From: Planctomycetota bacterium
GTDB lineage: Bacteria > Planctomycetota > Planctomycetia > Isosphaerales > Isosphaeraceae
NCBI GenBank assembly: GCA_021791715.1
Contig: JAJYWB010000060.1
Coordinates: 1 to 40,515 of the forward strand
Reading direction: 5' to 3'
DNA: 40,515 bases
Shown piece after piece: positions 23,646 through 32,729 of the stretch. Every line of letters starts with the position of its first letter. Position 1 is the stretch's first letter. Below the pieces are notes generated by a model. That model did no database searches. It was given only the letters and a program-made list of their open reading frames with translations, and was not told the DNA's origin. Position numbers and translations under genes: made by a program.

Positions 23646-24964
23646 CCCGCCGTCCTTGATCGCCCGGGCCGAGCGGGGGAGGGGGTCCAATCGCCCCGCG
23701 CGGTCCGCGCCGTGCGGCGATATCGCTGCCCCGCCCAGGCGGTCCATTCGCCCCTAAGCCATCCTCGAAAACGAGGCTCGGTAACAAGCCCTCCCGAATC
23801 GACCGCGACGATCTCGTTAAGAACGCTCGAATCGATCGGCCTTCGCGGTCGGTCGCGAATCTCGGATAACCAAGCGCGACGGTCGGCGTCGTCGGTCAAC
23901 TGATCGATTAATGTTGATACGAGCCGCGATTCTCCCGGCTTAACCCCCTCTTTGCGCGCCAGTTCGAGCAGCGAGGCGGGAGGCCAGGGGGGGGGCTCGA
24001 CCAAAAATCGCTCGACCCGCTCGGGACGCCCCGCGGCGTGCAAATCGCGCCACGCTCGCCTCAGCTCGTCCGCCGAATCGATCAATGTCGACCCCAATAA
24101 ATCATTCAATAATCCGTTGAATAAGCATGCTTTTGAAAGTTCGGCTCGATCGAGGCGCTCGATCGCGTCGCCTTGTTCCTCAAGCATTCTGAAAAATTCA
24201 CGCGAGCCGATTTTGTTTCGAACCGAGATCGGAATCGCGGCTCGTTCCAGGATCTCGGCGGATTCCGAGCGTTTAAAGGAGAGATCGGCGATTTCGCTGA
24301 AATCTCCCGAAGCGACCGCCGCGGCGACCGTGCGTCCCGTTCTCAACCGGATCGACCGCGACGAGGCGCGGCGAGGGATCGGCGCGGAATTGCCGGCGAT
24401 CCGCACGAGTTCGGCGTATCTAGCGGAACTTAATTCTTGATCAAATATCGATTTATTCCAAATAAATGCGCAAAGATCTTCTCGCGGGTCGAGAAAATCG
24501 ACGCGATCGATCAGCCGAGGATCGGCGAGATCGCGCGGTCGATCGATCGAGGAGATCCCGAGCGATTCGGCGAGATCGGTACGCGAGGCGATCCCAAGCG
24601 GAACGCGACGAACGATCGCGGTTTTGATCGAACCGTCGGCTTCGACGACGAGCTTGCCCGCGTGAGCGAGCTTTTCGATCGCCGAATCGCTGAAGCCGAG
24701 GAGAAGATCGGGGGCGATCCGATCGACCGCCTTGACGGGATCGTCGTAAGGCCCCACGCGTTCCCAGATCGCCCGCACGCGCTCGCCCGCGTCGGCGATT
24801 CGACGCGACCACGACCGCGCGACGAGTTCGCGCTCGGGCTCGTCCCACGCGGTCGCGATCAAGAGCTTTTCAGAATCTCCGCGCGGGTCGAACGACGAAC
24901 ACCCGGCGAACCCGATCGCCGCCAATCCACCCTCCAGGAACGCCCGTCGAGAAACGCTCGCCAC
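23642..24964 (-). CDS. Putative Tat-exported solute-binding lipoprotein
   Basis: A 440-residue protein starting at GTG 24964. The N-terminus SRRAFLEGGLAAIGFAGC has twin arginines and a lipobox-like FAGC with Cys22, pointing to a Tat-exported lipoprotein. The body (LLIATAWDEPERELVARSW, PDLLLGFSDSAIEKL) fits the two-lobe periplasmic binding protein pattern of extracellular solute-binding proteins, though similarity is not strong enough to name a ligand. The Arg/Pro-rich C-terminal 35 residues look disordered. Its stop overlaps the ABC ATPase start, so the two are translationally coupled and probably serve one importer. Confidence 0.65.
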   Translation of the reverse strand: MASVSRRAFLEGGLAAIGFAGCSSFDPRGDSEKLLIATAWDEPERELVARSWSRRIADAGERVRAIWERVGPYDDPVKAVDRIAPDLLLGFSDSAIEKLAHAGKLVVEADGSIKTAIVRRVPLGIASRTDLAESLGISSIDRPRDLADPRLIDRVDFLDPREDLCAFIWNKSIFDQELSSARYAELVRIAGNSAPIPRRASSRSIRLRTGRTVAAAVASGDFSEIADLSFKRSESAEILERAAIPISVRNKIGSREFFRMLEEQGDAIERLDRAELSKACLFNGLLNDLLGSTLIDSADELRRAWRDLHAAGRPERVERFLVEPPPWPPASLLELARKEGVKPGESRLVSTLIDQLTDDADRRAWLSEIRDRPRRPIDSSVLNEIVAVDSGGLVTEPRFRGWLRGEWTAWAGQRYRRTARTARGDWTPSPARPGRSRTAG

Positions 24965-25103
24965 AAAACCCGCTCACGAAAAAGAATAAGAGAATTTAAG
25001 GATACATGTTTAAACAGTCGCGCTCACGACGATCGAACTTCGTCGCGGCTCGGCGCGAGAATTCGTCGAAGGTGAATCAACGCGCGCTCATTTTAAAGAT
25101 CCG

Positions 25104-26978
25104 TTAATTTCCGGGTCGCGCTCCGAGTTCGATCTTGAGCGTCGTCTCTTTGCCGTCGCGGACGACGACGAGGTCGATTTTATCTCCTGGTTTGTAGTTC
25201 CCCAAAACCGACGTGTAATCGTAGACCGTGGAGATCGGTTTGCCGTCGAACCGGACGATCACGTCGCCGGGTTTCACCCCTCCCTTCTCGGCGGGGCTTC
25301 CCTCGCGCACTCCGTCGAGCTTCACCCCGTTCGTCCCCTCGGCGTAACTCGGCATCGTCCCCAAATACACTTTAACGTTCACTCGACCGACGTCTTGAGA
25401 GCCGTGAGCCGACTTGACGACGACGAACTCGGGACGAGCAGGCCGGAGGATCGCGTCGAGCGCCGTGAGTTCGACGAAATCGGCGATCCGCGCCATCCCG
25501 GGATAATTGAGCCGATCGGCGTCGTCGGTGGGACGGTGATAATCGAGATGCGTCCCCGTGAAAAAGAAAAGTACAGGTATGTTCTTACGGTAAAACGACT
25601 CTTGATCGCTCGGGCCGCGGCCGTCGGCGATTTTTTGGATCTTCAGGCCGAACGATTGACCGAGCGAATCGACGACTTTATCGAGCCCCGGAGAGGTTCC
25701 GGTTCCGTAGATCGTCACCTCGTCGCGTGCGTTGAGCCTTCCCACCATGTCGAAATTGAGCATCATCACCGTTTTATCGAGCGGATATAACGGATGTTCG
25801 ACATAATGCGACGAACCCAGGAGACCGCGTTCCTCGCCCGAAAACGCGATGAAGACGACGCGTCTGGGAAGCTTATCGGGACGCGCGGCGATCCGTCGCG
25901 CCGTTTCCATCAGCATCGTCGTCCCCGATGCGTTGTCGTCGGCGCCGTTATGAATCTCACGCGAAAACGGAGCGAGCGAACCGAATCCGCCGCGACCAAG
26001 ATGATCGTAATGCGCTCCCATCACGATCGTTTCGTCGGCGTGCGGCCCCTCGCCTTCGATCACCCCGACGACGTTCTTCGTTTTGGCGACTCCGCGAACG
26101 ATCGGAATCGAAGCCGAAACCTTCGCCTTTTCAAGAACCCGCGATCGCGGTTTCAGATCGCCGTCGATATCTCGCTCCAATTGCTCGAGCGGAGGCTCGC
26201 CCGCGTCTTCAAGCAACTTGTCGGCGAGTTCGCGCGTGATCATCAAGAACGGAATCTTCGAGAGCTCGTCGGCGCCGGCGCCTCGAAATTCTATCAAAGT
26301 ATCTTTAGAATCTTTTGTGTGCTCATAATCATTAACCATTAAGACCGCGGCGGCGCCGTGAAGAAACGCGTTGGGAAGTTTGTGCTCGAAGCGGGCGTAT
26401 TTCGATTCGCGTTCGCCGGCGAACGGCTTCTTTTCGTTCTTCCCTTGCCGCGGCTGACGACGAATAATGAGCACGGCTTTACCTTTAACGTCGACTCCCG
26501 CGTAATCGTCGTAATCGAGCTTGAGATCGTCGTCTTTGGCGGTGATTCCGTAGCCCGCGAAAACGACGGGAACGTCTTTAAGCTCGCCTCCCGAACCGAT
26601 CGCGAGGGGTTGAAAATCGTCGCCCAATTTGGCCTCGATCGTTTCGATTTCGGGAACGACGAACTTGAGCGCGACGGGCGTTTTGAGATCGACGCTCGAG
26701 ACGATATCGAACGGTTGAAAGAAACCGTCGGCGCCGGGAGCTTGTTTCAGGCCGAGCTTGGCGAACCGCGCCGCGATGTAATCGGCCGCGGAGTCGATCC
26801 CTTTGGTTCCAGGGGCTCGTCCCTCGCGCTCGTCGGCGGCGAGGAATGAAACGTCGGCCTTGAGCCTGTCGGCGACGCTCTTCGGCTCTTCGTCGCCCTT
26901 CGCGGAGAACGTTCCGATCGACGACAAAAAGATAACGACCGTCACGATCGATCGAAGCGGGAATCGCCTGCGAGCCAT
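25104..26978 (-). CDS. Exported M28-family metallopeptidase with PA and PDZ domains
   Basis: A 624-residue protein from ATG 26978 (ribosome site GGAAGG); an upstream in-frame start adds 25 residues before the leader. MARRRFPLRSIVTVVIFLSS begins a signal peptide. A PA-type insert lies at about 130-290 (FAGYGI, KGKAVLII). The M28 di-zinc site is visible: His323 in GAHYDH, Asp347 in GADDNASG, Glu382-Glu383 in SGEERG, Asp410 in FDMVG, and His481 in DYHRPTDD. A PDZ domain closes the protein (about 530-620; AEKGGVKPGDVIV). It is probably an aminopeptidase acting outside the cytoplasmic membrane, with PDZ-guided substrate selection. Monocistronic by spacing. Confidence 0.9.
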   Translation of the reverse strand: MARRRFPLRSIVTVVIFLSSIGTFSAKGDEEPKSVADRLKADVSFLAADEREGRAPGTKGIDSAADYIAARFAKLGLKQAPGADGFFQPFDIVSSVDLKTPVALKFVVPEIETIEAKLGDDFQPLAIGSGGELKDVPVVFAGYGITAKDDDLKLDYDDYAGVDVKGKAVLIIRRQPRQGKNEKKPFAGERESKYARFEHKLPNAFLHGAAAVLMVNDYEHTKDSKDTLIEFRGAGADELSKIPFLMITRELADKLLEDAGEPPLEQLERDIDGDLKPRSRVLEKAKVSASIPIVRGVAKTKNVVGVIEGEGPHADETIVMGAHYDHLGRGGFGSLAPFSREIHNGADDNASGTTMLMETARRIAARPDKLPRRVVFIAFSGEERGLLGSSHYVEHPLYPLDKTVMMLNFDMVGRLNARDEVTIYGTGTSPGLDKVVDSLGQSFGLKIQKIADGRGPSDQESFYRKNIPVLFFFTGTHLDYHRPTDDADRLNYPGMARIADFVELTALDAILRPARPEFVVVKSAHGSQDVGRVNVKVYLGTMPSYAEGTNGVKLDGVREGSPAEKGGVKPGDVIVRFDGKPISTVYDYTSVLGNYKPGDKIDLVVVRDGKETTLKIELGARPGN

Positions 26979-27450
26979 ACGGGTTGCGCCTTCCAAAATC
27001 AACGGTGTAGCGGCCGCCGCCGCACAAGGGTTCGACGGTTCATTCTTAAGCAACGATTGTCAAGGAGCCGAGCCCGAAGGTCAAGCCGACGCGAACTTCG
27101 ATTTCGCTTTCTTATCAACCGATTTTTATTCCACTTGGAAGCGATCCCGCGGCGCCGCGATCGTTCGCGGCGCTTTCGTTCGAGCCGCCGGGTGAAGAAC
27201 ATTACGAATCGAACAGCGGCTAAAACGCCGAGGATCGCGCGAAAAACATTAAGAATAATCAATAATTATATGTAGATATTAAGTTTATTGGGTTTCGAGT
27301 CGGTCGTAAAAAATAGGCGATCGCCGCGCGACTCGGTTGCGACTTCGCTTCGCGTCGGTTAATAACAAACATCCTTGTCGCCGACCCGCATCGGCGCGAT
27401 ACCCTCACAAACCGAAACAATCCGTGCCGCCGTCCCTGGAGATCGGGATT
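26979..27450. other. Divergent intergenic region between the peptidase and MFS genes
   Basis: About 470 nt with promoters of two divergent genes expected. AT-rich at 27240-27285. Open frames here run antisense to each other and have no recognisable content. No repeat or RNA structure seen. Confidence 0.4.
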
Positions 27451-28845
27451 ATGAATTCGCGTCGTTTGTTCATCGCGAGCTGCATGGCCCTGGTGGCCTC
27501 GGCGTTTTCGTTCGTGATTCGGCAAGACATCCTCCAGGCGCTGCGGCAAACGTTCAATTTATCGCAGGCTCAAAGCGGTTTGATCGGCAGCGCCGCGTTT
27601 TTCGGCATGGCGTTCACGATGCTCGTCGGCGCTCCGTTGTGCGATTCGTTCGGGATGAAACGGATGCTCGCGCTCGCATGGATCTCGCATCTGGTGGGGA
27701 CGATTCTGACGATCGCGGCGCCTTGGATCGCATCGGAACAAACCGCGTATCCGATATTGCTCGCTTCGACGTTCCTCGTCGGCGGCGCCAACGGGCTCGT
27801 CGAAATCGGCATCAATCCGCTCGCCGCGACGCTTTATCCCACCAAAAAAACACATATGCTCAACATGCTGCACGCGTGGTGGCCCGGAGGTCTGATGCTG
27901 GGAGGGCTGATCGCCTTCGCGATCACCAAAGCCCTCGGGCTCGACGTCGAAACGATTTCGCGCGAGGCGATGATAAGCGGCTGGCAAATCAAGATGTGCC
28001 TGATTTTAATTCCGACGGTCCTCTACGGTTTGATGTTCGTCGTACAAAAGCTTCCCGTCACCGAGCGGGTGGCCTCGGGGATCTCGAACGCCGATATGTT
28101 CCGCGAGGCGCTCCGGCCGATGTTCCTTTTGTGGGCGTTCTGCATGCTGCTCACCGCGGCGACCGAACTCGGACCGCAATCGTGGCAAGAATCGGTGCTC
28201 CGTCGCACCGCGGGAATCTCGGGAACGCTCATTCTTGTTTATACAAGTAGCTTGATGTTTATTTTCCGACATTTCGCGGGGGCGATCGCGCACAAGCTTT
28301 CTCCGGTGGGGATGCTGGTGGGGTCGTCGATTCTTTCGGCGATCGGTTTGTTCTCGCTCAGTTACGCGTTCAATTTTCTCACCGCGTTTCTTTCGGCGAC
28401 GATCTTCGGGCTCGGGATCGTTTTCTTCTGGCCGACGATGCTCGGCGTGACCGCCGAACGCTTTCCCAAGGGAGGGGCGTTTTTGCTGGGGATCATGGGA
28501 TGCGTGGGGAATCTCGCGGTCGCGGCGAATTCTTACGTGATCGGCGGAATTTATGATAATTACACGCTCCAAAATCTCGACGCGTCGGTGCGGGATAAAG
28601 TCGTCACCGGAAGCAAGATCGACGAGGACAAGCTCAACGCGCTCGCCAAAGACGAACGAAAGAAAGTCGATTCGGCGATCGAAGACGCGCGCGACAAAGG
28701 CGCGCGAATGCCGTTCCGTTATGTGTCGATTTTGCCGACATGTTTAGTTTTGATTTTCTCGGCGATCGTCTTGTACGATCGATCGCGCGGCGGCTATAAA
28801 CCCGAGGAGATTCGCGCCGAGGCGGCGCTCGCCTCGGATTACTAA
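27451..28845 (+). CDS. Major facilitator superfamily transporter
   Basis: A 464-residue MFS permease starting at ATG 27451 (GGAG at 27438-27441); an upstream in-frame ATG at 27337 adds unlikely soluble sequence. About twelve membrane segments are visible, beginning LFIASCMALVASAFSFVIR. FFGMAFTMLVGAPLCDSFGMKR fits the conserved cytoplasmic loop motif between helices 2 and 3. An unusually polar loop of about 60 residues (ASVRDKVVTGSKIDEDKLNA onward) precedes the last helix. The sugar or organic-acid type substrate is not identifiable. The end of the gene contains the first copy of a repeated hairpin. The NCS1-like permease gene begins 51 nt later and may be co-transcribed. Confidence 0.85.
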   Translation: MNSRRLFIASCMALVASAFSFVIRQDILQALRQTFNLSQAQSGLIGSAAFFGMAFTMLVGAPLCDSFGMKRMLALAWISHLVGTILTIAAPWIASEQTAYPILLASTFLVGGANGLVEIGINPLAATLYPTKKTHMLNMLHAWWPGGLMLGGLIAFAITKALGLDVETISREAMISGWQIKMCLILIPTVLYGLMFVVQKLPVTERVASGISNADMFREALRPMFLLWAFCMLLTAATELGPQSWQESVLRRTAGISGTLILVYTSSLMFIFRHFAGAIAHKLSPVGMLVGSSILSAIGLFSLSYAFNFLTAFLSATIFGLGIVFFWPTMLGVTAERFPKGGAFLLGIMGCVGNLAVAANSYVIGGIYDNYTLQNLDASVRDKVVTGSKIDEDKLNALAKDERKKVDSAIEDARDKGARMPFRYVSILPTCLVLIFSAIVLYDRSRGGYKPEEIRAEAALASDY

Positions 28846-28865
28846 TCGAGGCGGCGCTCGCCTCG
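28818..28865 (+). repeat. Duplicated 19-bp hairpin at the end of the MFS gene
   Basis: CGAGGCGGCGCTCGCCTCG occurs at 28818-28836, inside the coding sequence, and again at 28847-28865 just past the stop. Each copy folds into a 7-bp stem with a 5-nt loop. No T-tract follows, so intrinsic termination is unlikely; a local duplication or an mRNA-stabilising structure is possible. Confidence 0.7.
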
Positions 28866-28896
28866 AACGACTCATTGGAACGTTCGGCTCCAAAGT

Positions 28897-30465
28897 ATGA
28901 TCGATTCGAAAAGTCTTCCCGCGTCGATTCAAGAAGCGCTCTCGGCCGAGCCGCTCTCCCGGGGACGTTGGGATAAAGCGATCGCCCCGCATTACATCGG
29001 TTTATTCCTTTGGATCGTTTTTTTTGATCGGCTCGCCGGCGAAACCCTCATTGTCGGCGGGCTGATTTCCTCGATCCTCGCCGCGGCGGTCGGCGGGGTT
29101 TTCTGTTTCGTGCTGTTATACCTGCCGCTCGCGCTTTGGGGCGAATCGACCCGCAGGCCCCTTCCGGTATTGGCCGCGAGCACGTTCGGCGCGCGGGGGT
29201 CGATTTGGATCCCTGGGTTCGTTTTGGGTATCGTCAACGTCGTTTGGTTCTCGGTGACGATCCGTTACGCGACCGAACTGACGCTCCGAGCGCTCGCGGC
29301 GGCGGGGCTGATCGATCCCGCGCGGATCGCCCCCTTGTCGATCGGCTCGATCGCGATCGAAAGCCCTGTGTTTCTCGTCACTTCGCTCTTATGGGCGATC
29401 TCGGCGGCGCTGATCGGCACGCTGGCGCTTAAGCTTATCGCCGCGGTGATGGGTATTTATCCCGTCTTTCCCGCGCTCGCGATCGGCGCGATCGCGGCGA
29501 TTTCGATGCGCGGGCTCGCTTTCAGCCCTTATCTTCGAATGCCGCCTTCGACGACTTCGGTTCCATCCGCGTGGCTCGCCGCAACGACGATGATTCAGAT
29601 CGTTTTCGGCTATTTCGCAACCGCGGGAACGGCCTCGGCGGAATACGGAACCGTTGCGCGAGACCGTCGCGACGTTTTCCTGGGAGGATTCGTCGGTATC
29701 GCGATCGCAAGCTGCGTCGTCGCGACGCTCGCGCTTTTGACGGTCGCGGGATACTTCGGCCAGGAGCGCCGATCGGCTTTTGAAAACGCTCGAACCGAGC
29801 GATCGTCCTCGATCCGCCTTGTCGGAGACGTCAAATCCGATCTCATCAGATCCAACGTGATTAATAATATTAATAAGCCGATTCATCGTGTTCCGAACGA
29901 TTCGTCGGGATCGAACGCGGTCGATCGCGAATCGCTCCGTTACGTGACGATTGTCGAGCGGTCGATCGGCGGACCGTGGGCGTGTTTGATTCTCGTGGTG
30001 CTGGCGACGGCGTGTCTTGGACCTTCAAGTTACACCTCGGCGCGATTCTCGAGGCATTTTCACGACGCCTTGCCGTTCCTCAAAAAATGGCGGTGCGCGT
30101 TGATCGGAGCGTTGATCGCCTGGCCCGCGACGGTGATCGCATCGGATTGGGATTCGGCGCGCACTTTTACGTTTACCGGGGCTCTCGCCGCTCCGATCGT
30201 CGCCGCGGTATCCGCCGATGCGATCGCGAGCCGCTTTCGCGAGCCGATCATTCGATCGAACTGGAATCTTAAAGGAATGATCGCGTGGGCGTTGGGAGCG
30301 ATCGTCGGGCTCGTTCCATTCGGAGCGGAGATCGGCGTCGTTCCAGCCAAAATCGCGCGATCGTTTCAGCCGGCCGCCGTTTATGCGTTTATCACGACAT
30401 TCGTCATCTTTTCTCTGCTGAATCTTCGCGATTTTGTTTCCAAATCGCCGAGCGACGACCGATGA
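28897..30465 (+). CDS. NCS1-like (cytosine/purine permease type) membrane transporter
   Basis: A 522-residue polytopic membrane protein with about twelve hydrophobic segments. An N-terminal polar region (RGRWDKAIAPHYIGLFLW) is followed by RPLPVLAASTFGARGSIWIPG, which resembles the conserved loop of NCS1 nucleobase permeases. A long polar loop of about 60 residues (near 300-350; RSNVINNINKPIHRVPNDSS) splits the hydrophobic part and is atypical. The substrate cannot be named. It lies 51 nt after the MFS gene on the same strand; the ribosome binding site is weak. The assignment rests on overall pattern. Confidence 0.68.
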   Translation: MIDSKSLPASIQEALSAEPLSRGRWDKAIAPHYIGLFLWIVFFDRLAGETLIVGGLISSILAAAVGGVFCFVLLYLPLALWGESTRRPLPVLAASTFGARGSIWIPGFVLGIVNVVWFSVTIRYATELTLRALAAAGLIDPARIAPLSIGSIAIESPVFLVTSLLWAISAALIGTLALKLIAAVMGIYPVFPALAIGAIAAISMRGLAFSPYLRMPPSTTSVPSAWLAATTMIQIVFGYFATAGTASAEYGTVARDRRDVFLGGFVGIAIASCVVATLALLTVAGYFGQERRSAFENARTERSSSIRLVGDVKSDLIRSNVINNINKPIHRVPNDSSGSNAVDRESLRYVTIVERSIGGPWACLILVVLATACLGPSSYTSARFSRHFHDALPFLKKWRCALIGALIAWPATVIASDWDSARTFTFTGALAAPIVAAVSADAIASRFREPIIRSNWNLKGMIAWALGAIVGLVPFGAEIGVVPAKIARSFQPAAVYAFITTFVIFSLLNLRDFVSKSPSDDR

Positions 30466-30556
30466 TCGAGGTCCTCAAAATCGGTGATAATATCAAGAAG
30501 TTATATGTATCGATTAGTTTTTAATCGTCGCGACGATTTTCGATCGCGTCTCGGTG

Positions 30557-30666
30557 TCGTTCCGGCCGGCGGAGCGGGGGCGCCGGTGCGACCGCGCTTA
30601 TGCCGAAGCGGGCTTTTTCGATCTTGGTTTCGTTCCGGCCGGTGGAGCGGCGGCGCCGGGGCGACC
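30557..30666. repeat. Imperfect direct repeat, two copies 73 bp apart
   Basis: About 36 bp starting TCGTTCCGGCCGG is present near 30557-30593 and again near 30630-30666 with a handful of differences. The 73-bp period is not a multiple of three, so it is not a protein repeat. Origin unknown. Confidence 0.6.
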
Positions 30667-30823
30667 TCCGCAGGCGCCCGGATCGATCGCGGCGACCGAT
30701 TCGTGTCGAACGGGGACGATTCACCTCGAATTCGCCGCCTAACGCCTTCCCGACGGGCTTGCATGGCGTGAACCAAGCGGTTTTAGGCCGATTGGGGACG
30801 ATAAGGAATAGCGTCGAGTTCAC

Positions 30824-30880
30824 CCTGGGGGTTCCGATTTTGCGGGCGCTGCGCGTCAAAATTTGCGCCGACCCCCCAGG
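30824..30880. other. Nested inverted repeat, possible structured RNA
   Basis: CCTGGGGG (30824-30831) pairs with CCCCCAGG (30873-30880), and inside it ATTTTG (30837-30842) pairs with CAAAAT (30857-30862). Internal loops are uneven (5 and 10 nt). It lies about 235 nt upstream of the Cys/Pro-rich gene. It could be a leader structure or chance. Confidence 0.3.
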
Positions 30881-31114
30881 TTCCTGTTGTTTCGGGTCAA
30901 CGTCCCCCTTACAATCCGTCCAATCAGATTCGTTCGCGTACTCCAATCGTTTGGAGTGGGCGGACGAAAACGAGAGTTCCGTTCCGCTTGGGAAGGATCG
31001 CGCCGAGAGCGACCATTGCGAGTCGGTCGGGCGAACCGTGAACTTCGCGCCAGGATGGATGAATCGAAGTTTAATCACCTTGTTTTATCAACAGCTTAAG
31101 AAAGGGAATCCCCC

Positions 31115-31462
31115 ATGTTTCAGATCGTTCTTATCACGATGCTTTCAGCGACTTCGTGCTGCGCTCCCAAGAAAGCTTGCGCCCCGGCGCCGGCGCCGTG
31201 CGTTGTGGCCGCTCCGTGTGCGCCCGCTCCCACTTGCTGCGCGAAGAGGATGCGGATGCCGCGGATGAAGCTCGGATCGTGCTGCGTCAAGCGTCAGCGG
31301 CCCGTTTGCTACACCGCTCCGGCGCCCTGCGGCGCTCCGGTTTACGCCGCGCCCCAATCCGTCGCGCCGAGCTCCCAAGTTTACCCCGCCTCGCAAACCT
31401 TCGTGGCGCCCGCGCAGCCGATGAGGTTCGCGAGCCGTCTGTTCCAACGCCGATCGGGTTGA
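31115..31462 (+). CDS. Small Cys/Pro-rich exported protein
   Basis: A 115-residue protein with a hydrophobic N-terminus (MFQIVLITMLSATSCC) that should act as a signal sequence; Cys15 or Cys16 could be a lipid-attachment site but the lipobox is poor. The mature part is rich in Cys, Pro and Ala with repeated APAPC and TCC pairs, a basic block KRMRMPRMK, then a Gln/Pro/Val tail. Ribosome binding site AAAGGGAA and a very strong terminator bracket it. Small Cys/Pro-rich exported proteins are frequent in planctomycetes and may form disulfide-linked envelope material; function unknown. Confidence 0.7.
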   Translation: MFQIVLITMLSATSCCAPKKACAPAPAPCVVAAPCAPAPTCCAKRMRMPRMKLGSCCVKRQRPVCYTAPAPCGAPVYAAPQSVAPSSQVYPASQTFVAPAQPMRFASRLFQRRSG

Positions 31463-31576
31463 TCCGCGGCGTTTGCGACAATTGATCGCGATCGCTCGAA
31501 ACACCGTGCGATTTTGACCTGACGTCGAAACTCGCACATCAAAATATTGCTTCTTTATAAAACCGAGCGGAATTAG

Positions 31577-31613
31577 AAAAAGCCCTCCCGAACGATTCGG
31601 GGGGGCTTTTTTT
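31577..31613. terminator. Strong bidirectional intrinsic terminator
   Basis: A 16-bp stem (31577-31592 with 31596-31611), one T-G wobble, loop of three (CGA), with A-tract before and T-tract after, so it works in both directions. It ends the Cys/Pro-rich gene on the plus strand and the convergent DUF1573 gene on the minus strand. Confidence 0.88.
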
Positions 31614-31733
31614 GTAATCCAACCTGCGCGAACGAGAGCACGAACCCGTTAAGACGAGCTCAATCACTGAAGAGCGTCGAATCCGTGGCTTGGAAGCCGC
31701 GCGCGATCGTTGAAGCCCGATGAACCGGTTCGA

Positions 31734-32729
31734 TCAGGGGATGATTGTCGCGAAAGTCGTCAGTTTGGCGGGAGGTTCTTCCGCCAGATCGGTTTCGATC
31801 TCGAGAATCGCGTGGCAAGACCCCGGTTTTATCGGCGCCTGGAACGTGACAGCGAGCTGCTGGAGCGATTTCGCCTCGGCTTTGGGGAGCGTCGCCGAGA
31901 TAACGCCCCGAGTCGCCTTGGCGGCGGTTACTTTGAACGGTTTGGACGAGCGGACGAGTACGGTTTTCTTCACCGTCGAGCCCGCCTTCACGCGTCCCAG
32001 GTCGATGATCGAAGGCGATATTGTGACCGCCCCCTGAACGTTCGCCGCGACCGAGATCGGTAATGTGGGGCTCGAAGGGTCGTTCGTCGCGATCGCGATT
32101 TCATCCTTGAAGAAGCCGATCGGAGTTTTCGGATCGAGCGTCGCGGTGAGTCGATATTGCGAATACCCTTCGGGCGTTCGGCCCAACGGCTCGAGTTTGG
32201 CGATCAAAGCCGAACTAATCGTGTTCATTTTTTGAACCTCCCAATCCGATCGTCCCCCCGCGTAAGTGAGCGTGAGAACTTTCGAAGGGCTCGTTCCGCG
32301 CTGCACGACGCCGAAATCGACCTGCCCGGGATTGAGTAAAATATCGCCACGAATAAAACAATTTAAGTTTAAGTCGACCTCGGTGAGAACCGGACGATCG
32401 ATCACCATGGTGAGCCCCGACGCCTTATATCCCTGGAATCGTGTCGTATCGAGGACGGCCTCGACATACGATTCGGTTCGCGGCGGAAGGGTGCGCGCGC
32501 CGAGTTTGACGTCGGTACAGCCGCATTTCGTACGCGTATCGGCTATGTGCAGTTCTTGATCGGTCGAGTTGACGATTCGGAATCGGTGACGAAGTTGCGA
32601 GCCGCGAGCGACCGAGCCGAAATCGTAGGTGCGTTCGGGAAGGATGGCGTCGAATGATATTTGAGCGGACGCGACCTCATGAATCGAAGCGAAAATTAAG
32701 GCGGTCCAAACCAAAGCGAAGCGACGCAT
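31734..32729 (-). CDS. DUF1573 exported protein
   Basis: A 331-residue protein from ATG 32729, preceded by GAGAGG; an in-frame GTG at 32753 would put that site inside the gene. MRRFALVWTALIFASIHEVASA is a signal peptide. Residues about 35-130 match DUF1573: TYDFGSVARGSQLRHRFRI and the conserved TKCGCTDVKL with its CGC. Two further immunoglobulin-like beta repeats follow (VDFGVVQRGT; IDLGRVKAGSTVKKTV), each starting with the D-F/L-G-x-V pattern. It is probably an envelope-associated beta-sandwich protein of unknown function. Such proteins are abundant in planctomycetes and Bacteroidetes. Confidence 0.85.
   Translation of the reverse strand: MRRFALVWTALIFASIHEVASAQISFDAILPERTYDFGSVARGSQLRHRFRIVNSTDQELHIADTRTKCGCTDVKLGARTLPPRTESYVEAVLDTTRFQGYKASGLTMVIDRPVLTEVDLNLNCFIRGDILLNPGQVDFGVVQRGTSPSKVLTLTYAGGRSDWEVQKMNTISSALIAKLEPLGRTPEGYSQYRLTATLDPKTPIGFFKDEIAIATNDPSSPTLPISVAANVQGAVTISPSIIDLGRVKAGSTVKKTVLVRSSKPFKVTAAKATRGVISATLPKAEAKSLQQLAVTFQAPIKPGSCHAILEIETDLAEEPPAKLTTFATIIP

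Larger units (their letters stand above)
30466..31114. other. Gene-poor spacer with direct repeat and nested stem
   Basis: About 650 nt with only overlapping shadow frames. It contains the 36-bp imperfect direct repeat at 30557 and 30630 and the nested inverted repeat at 30824-30880. It leads into the Cys/Pro-rich gene, whose ribosome site AAAGGGAA is near 31101-31108. Confidence 0.5.
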
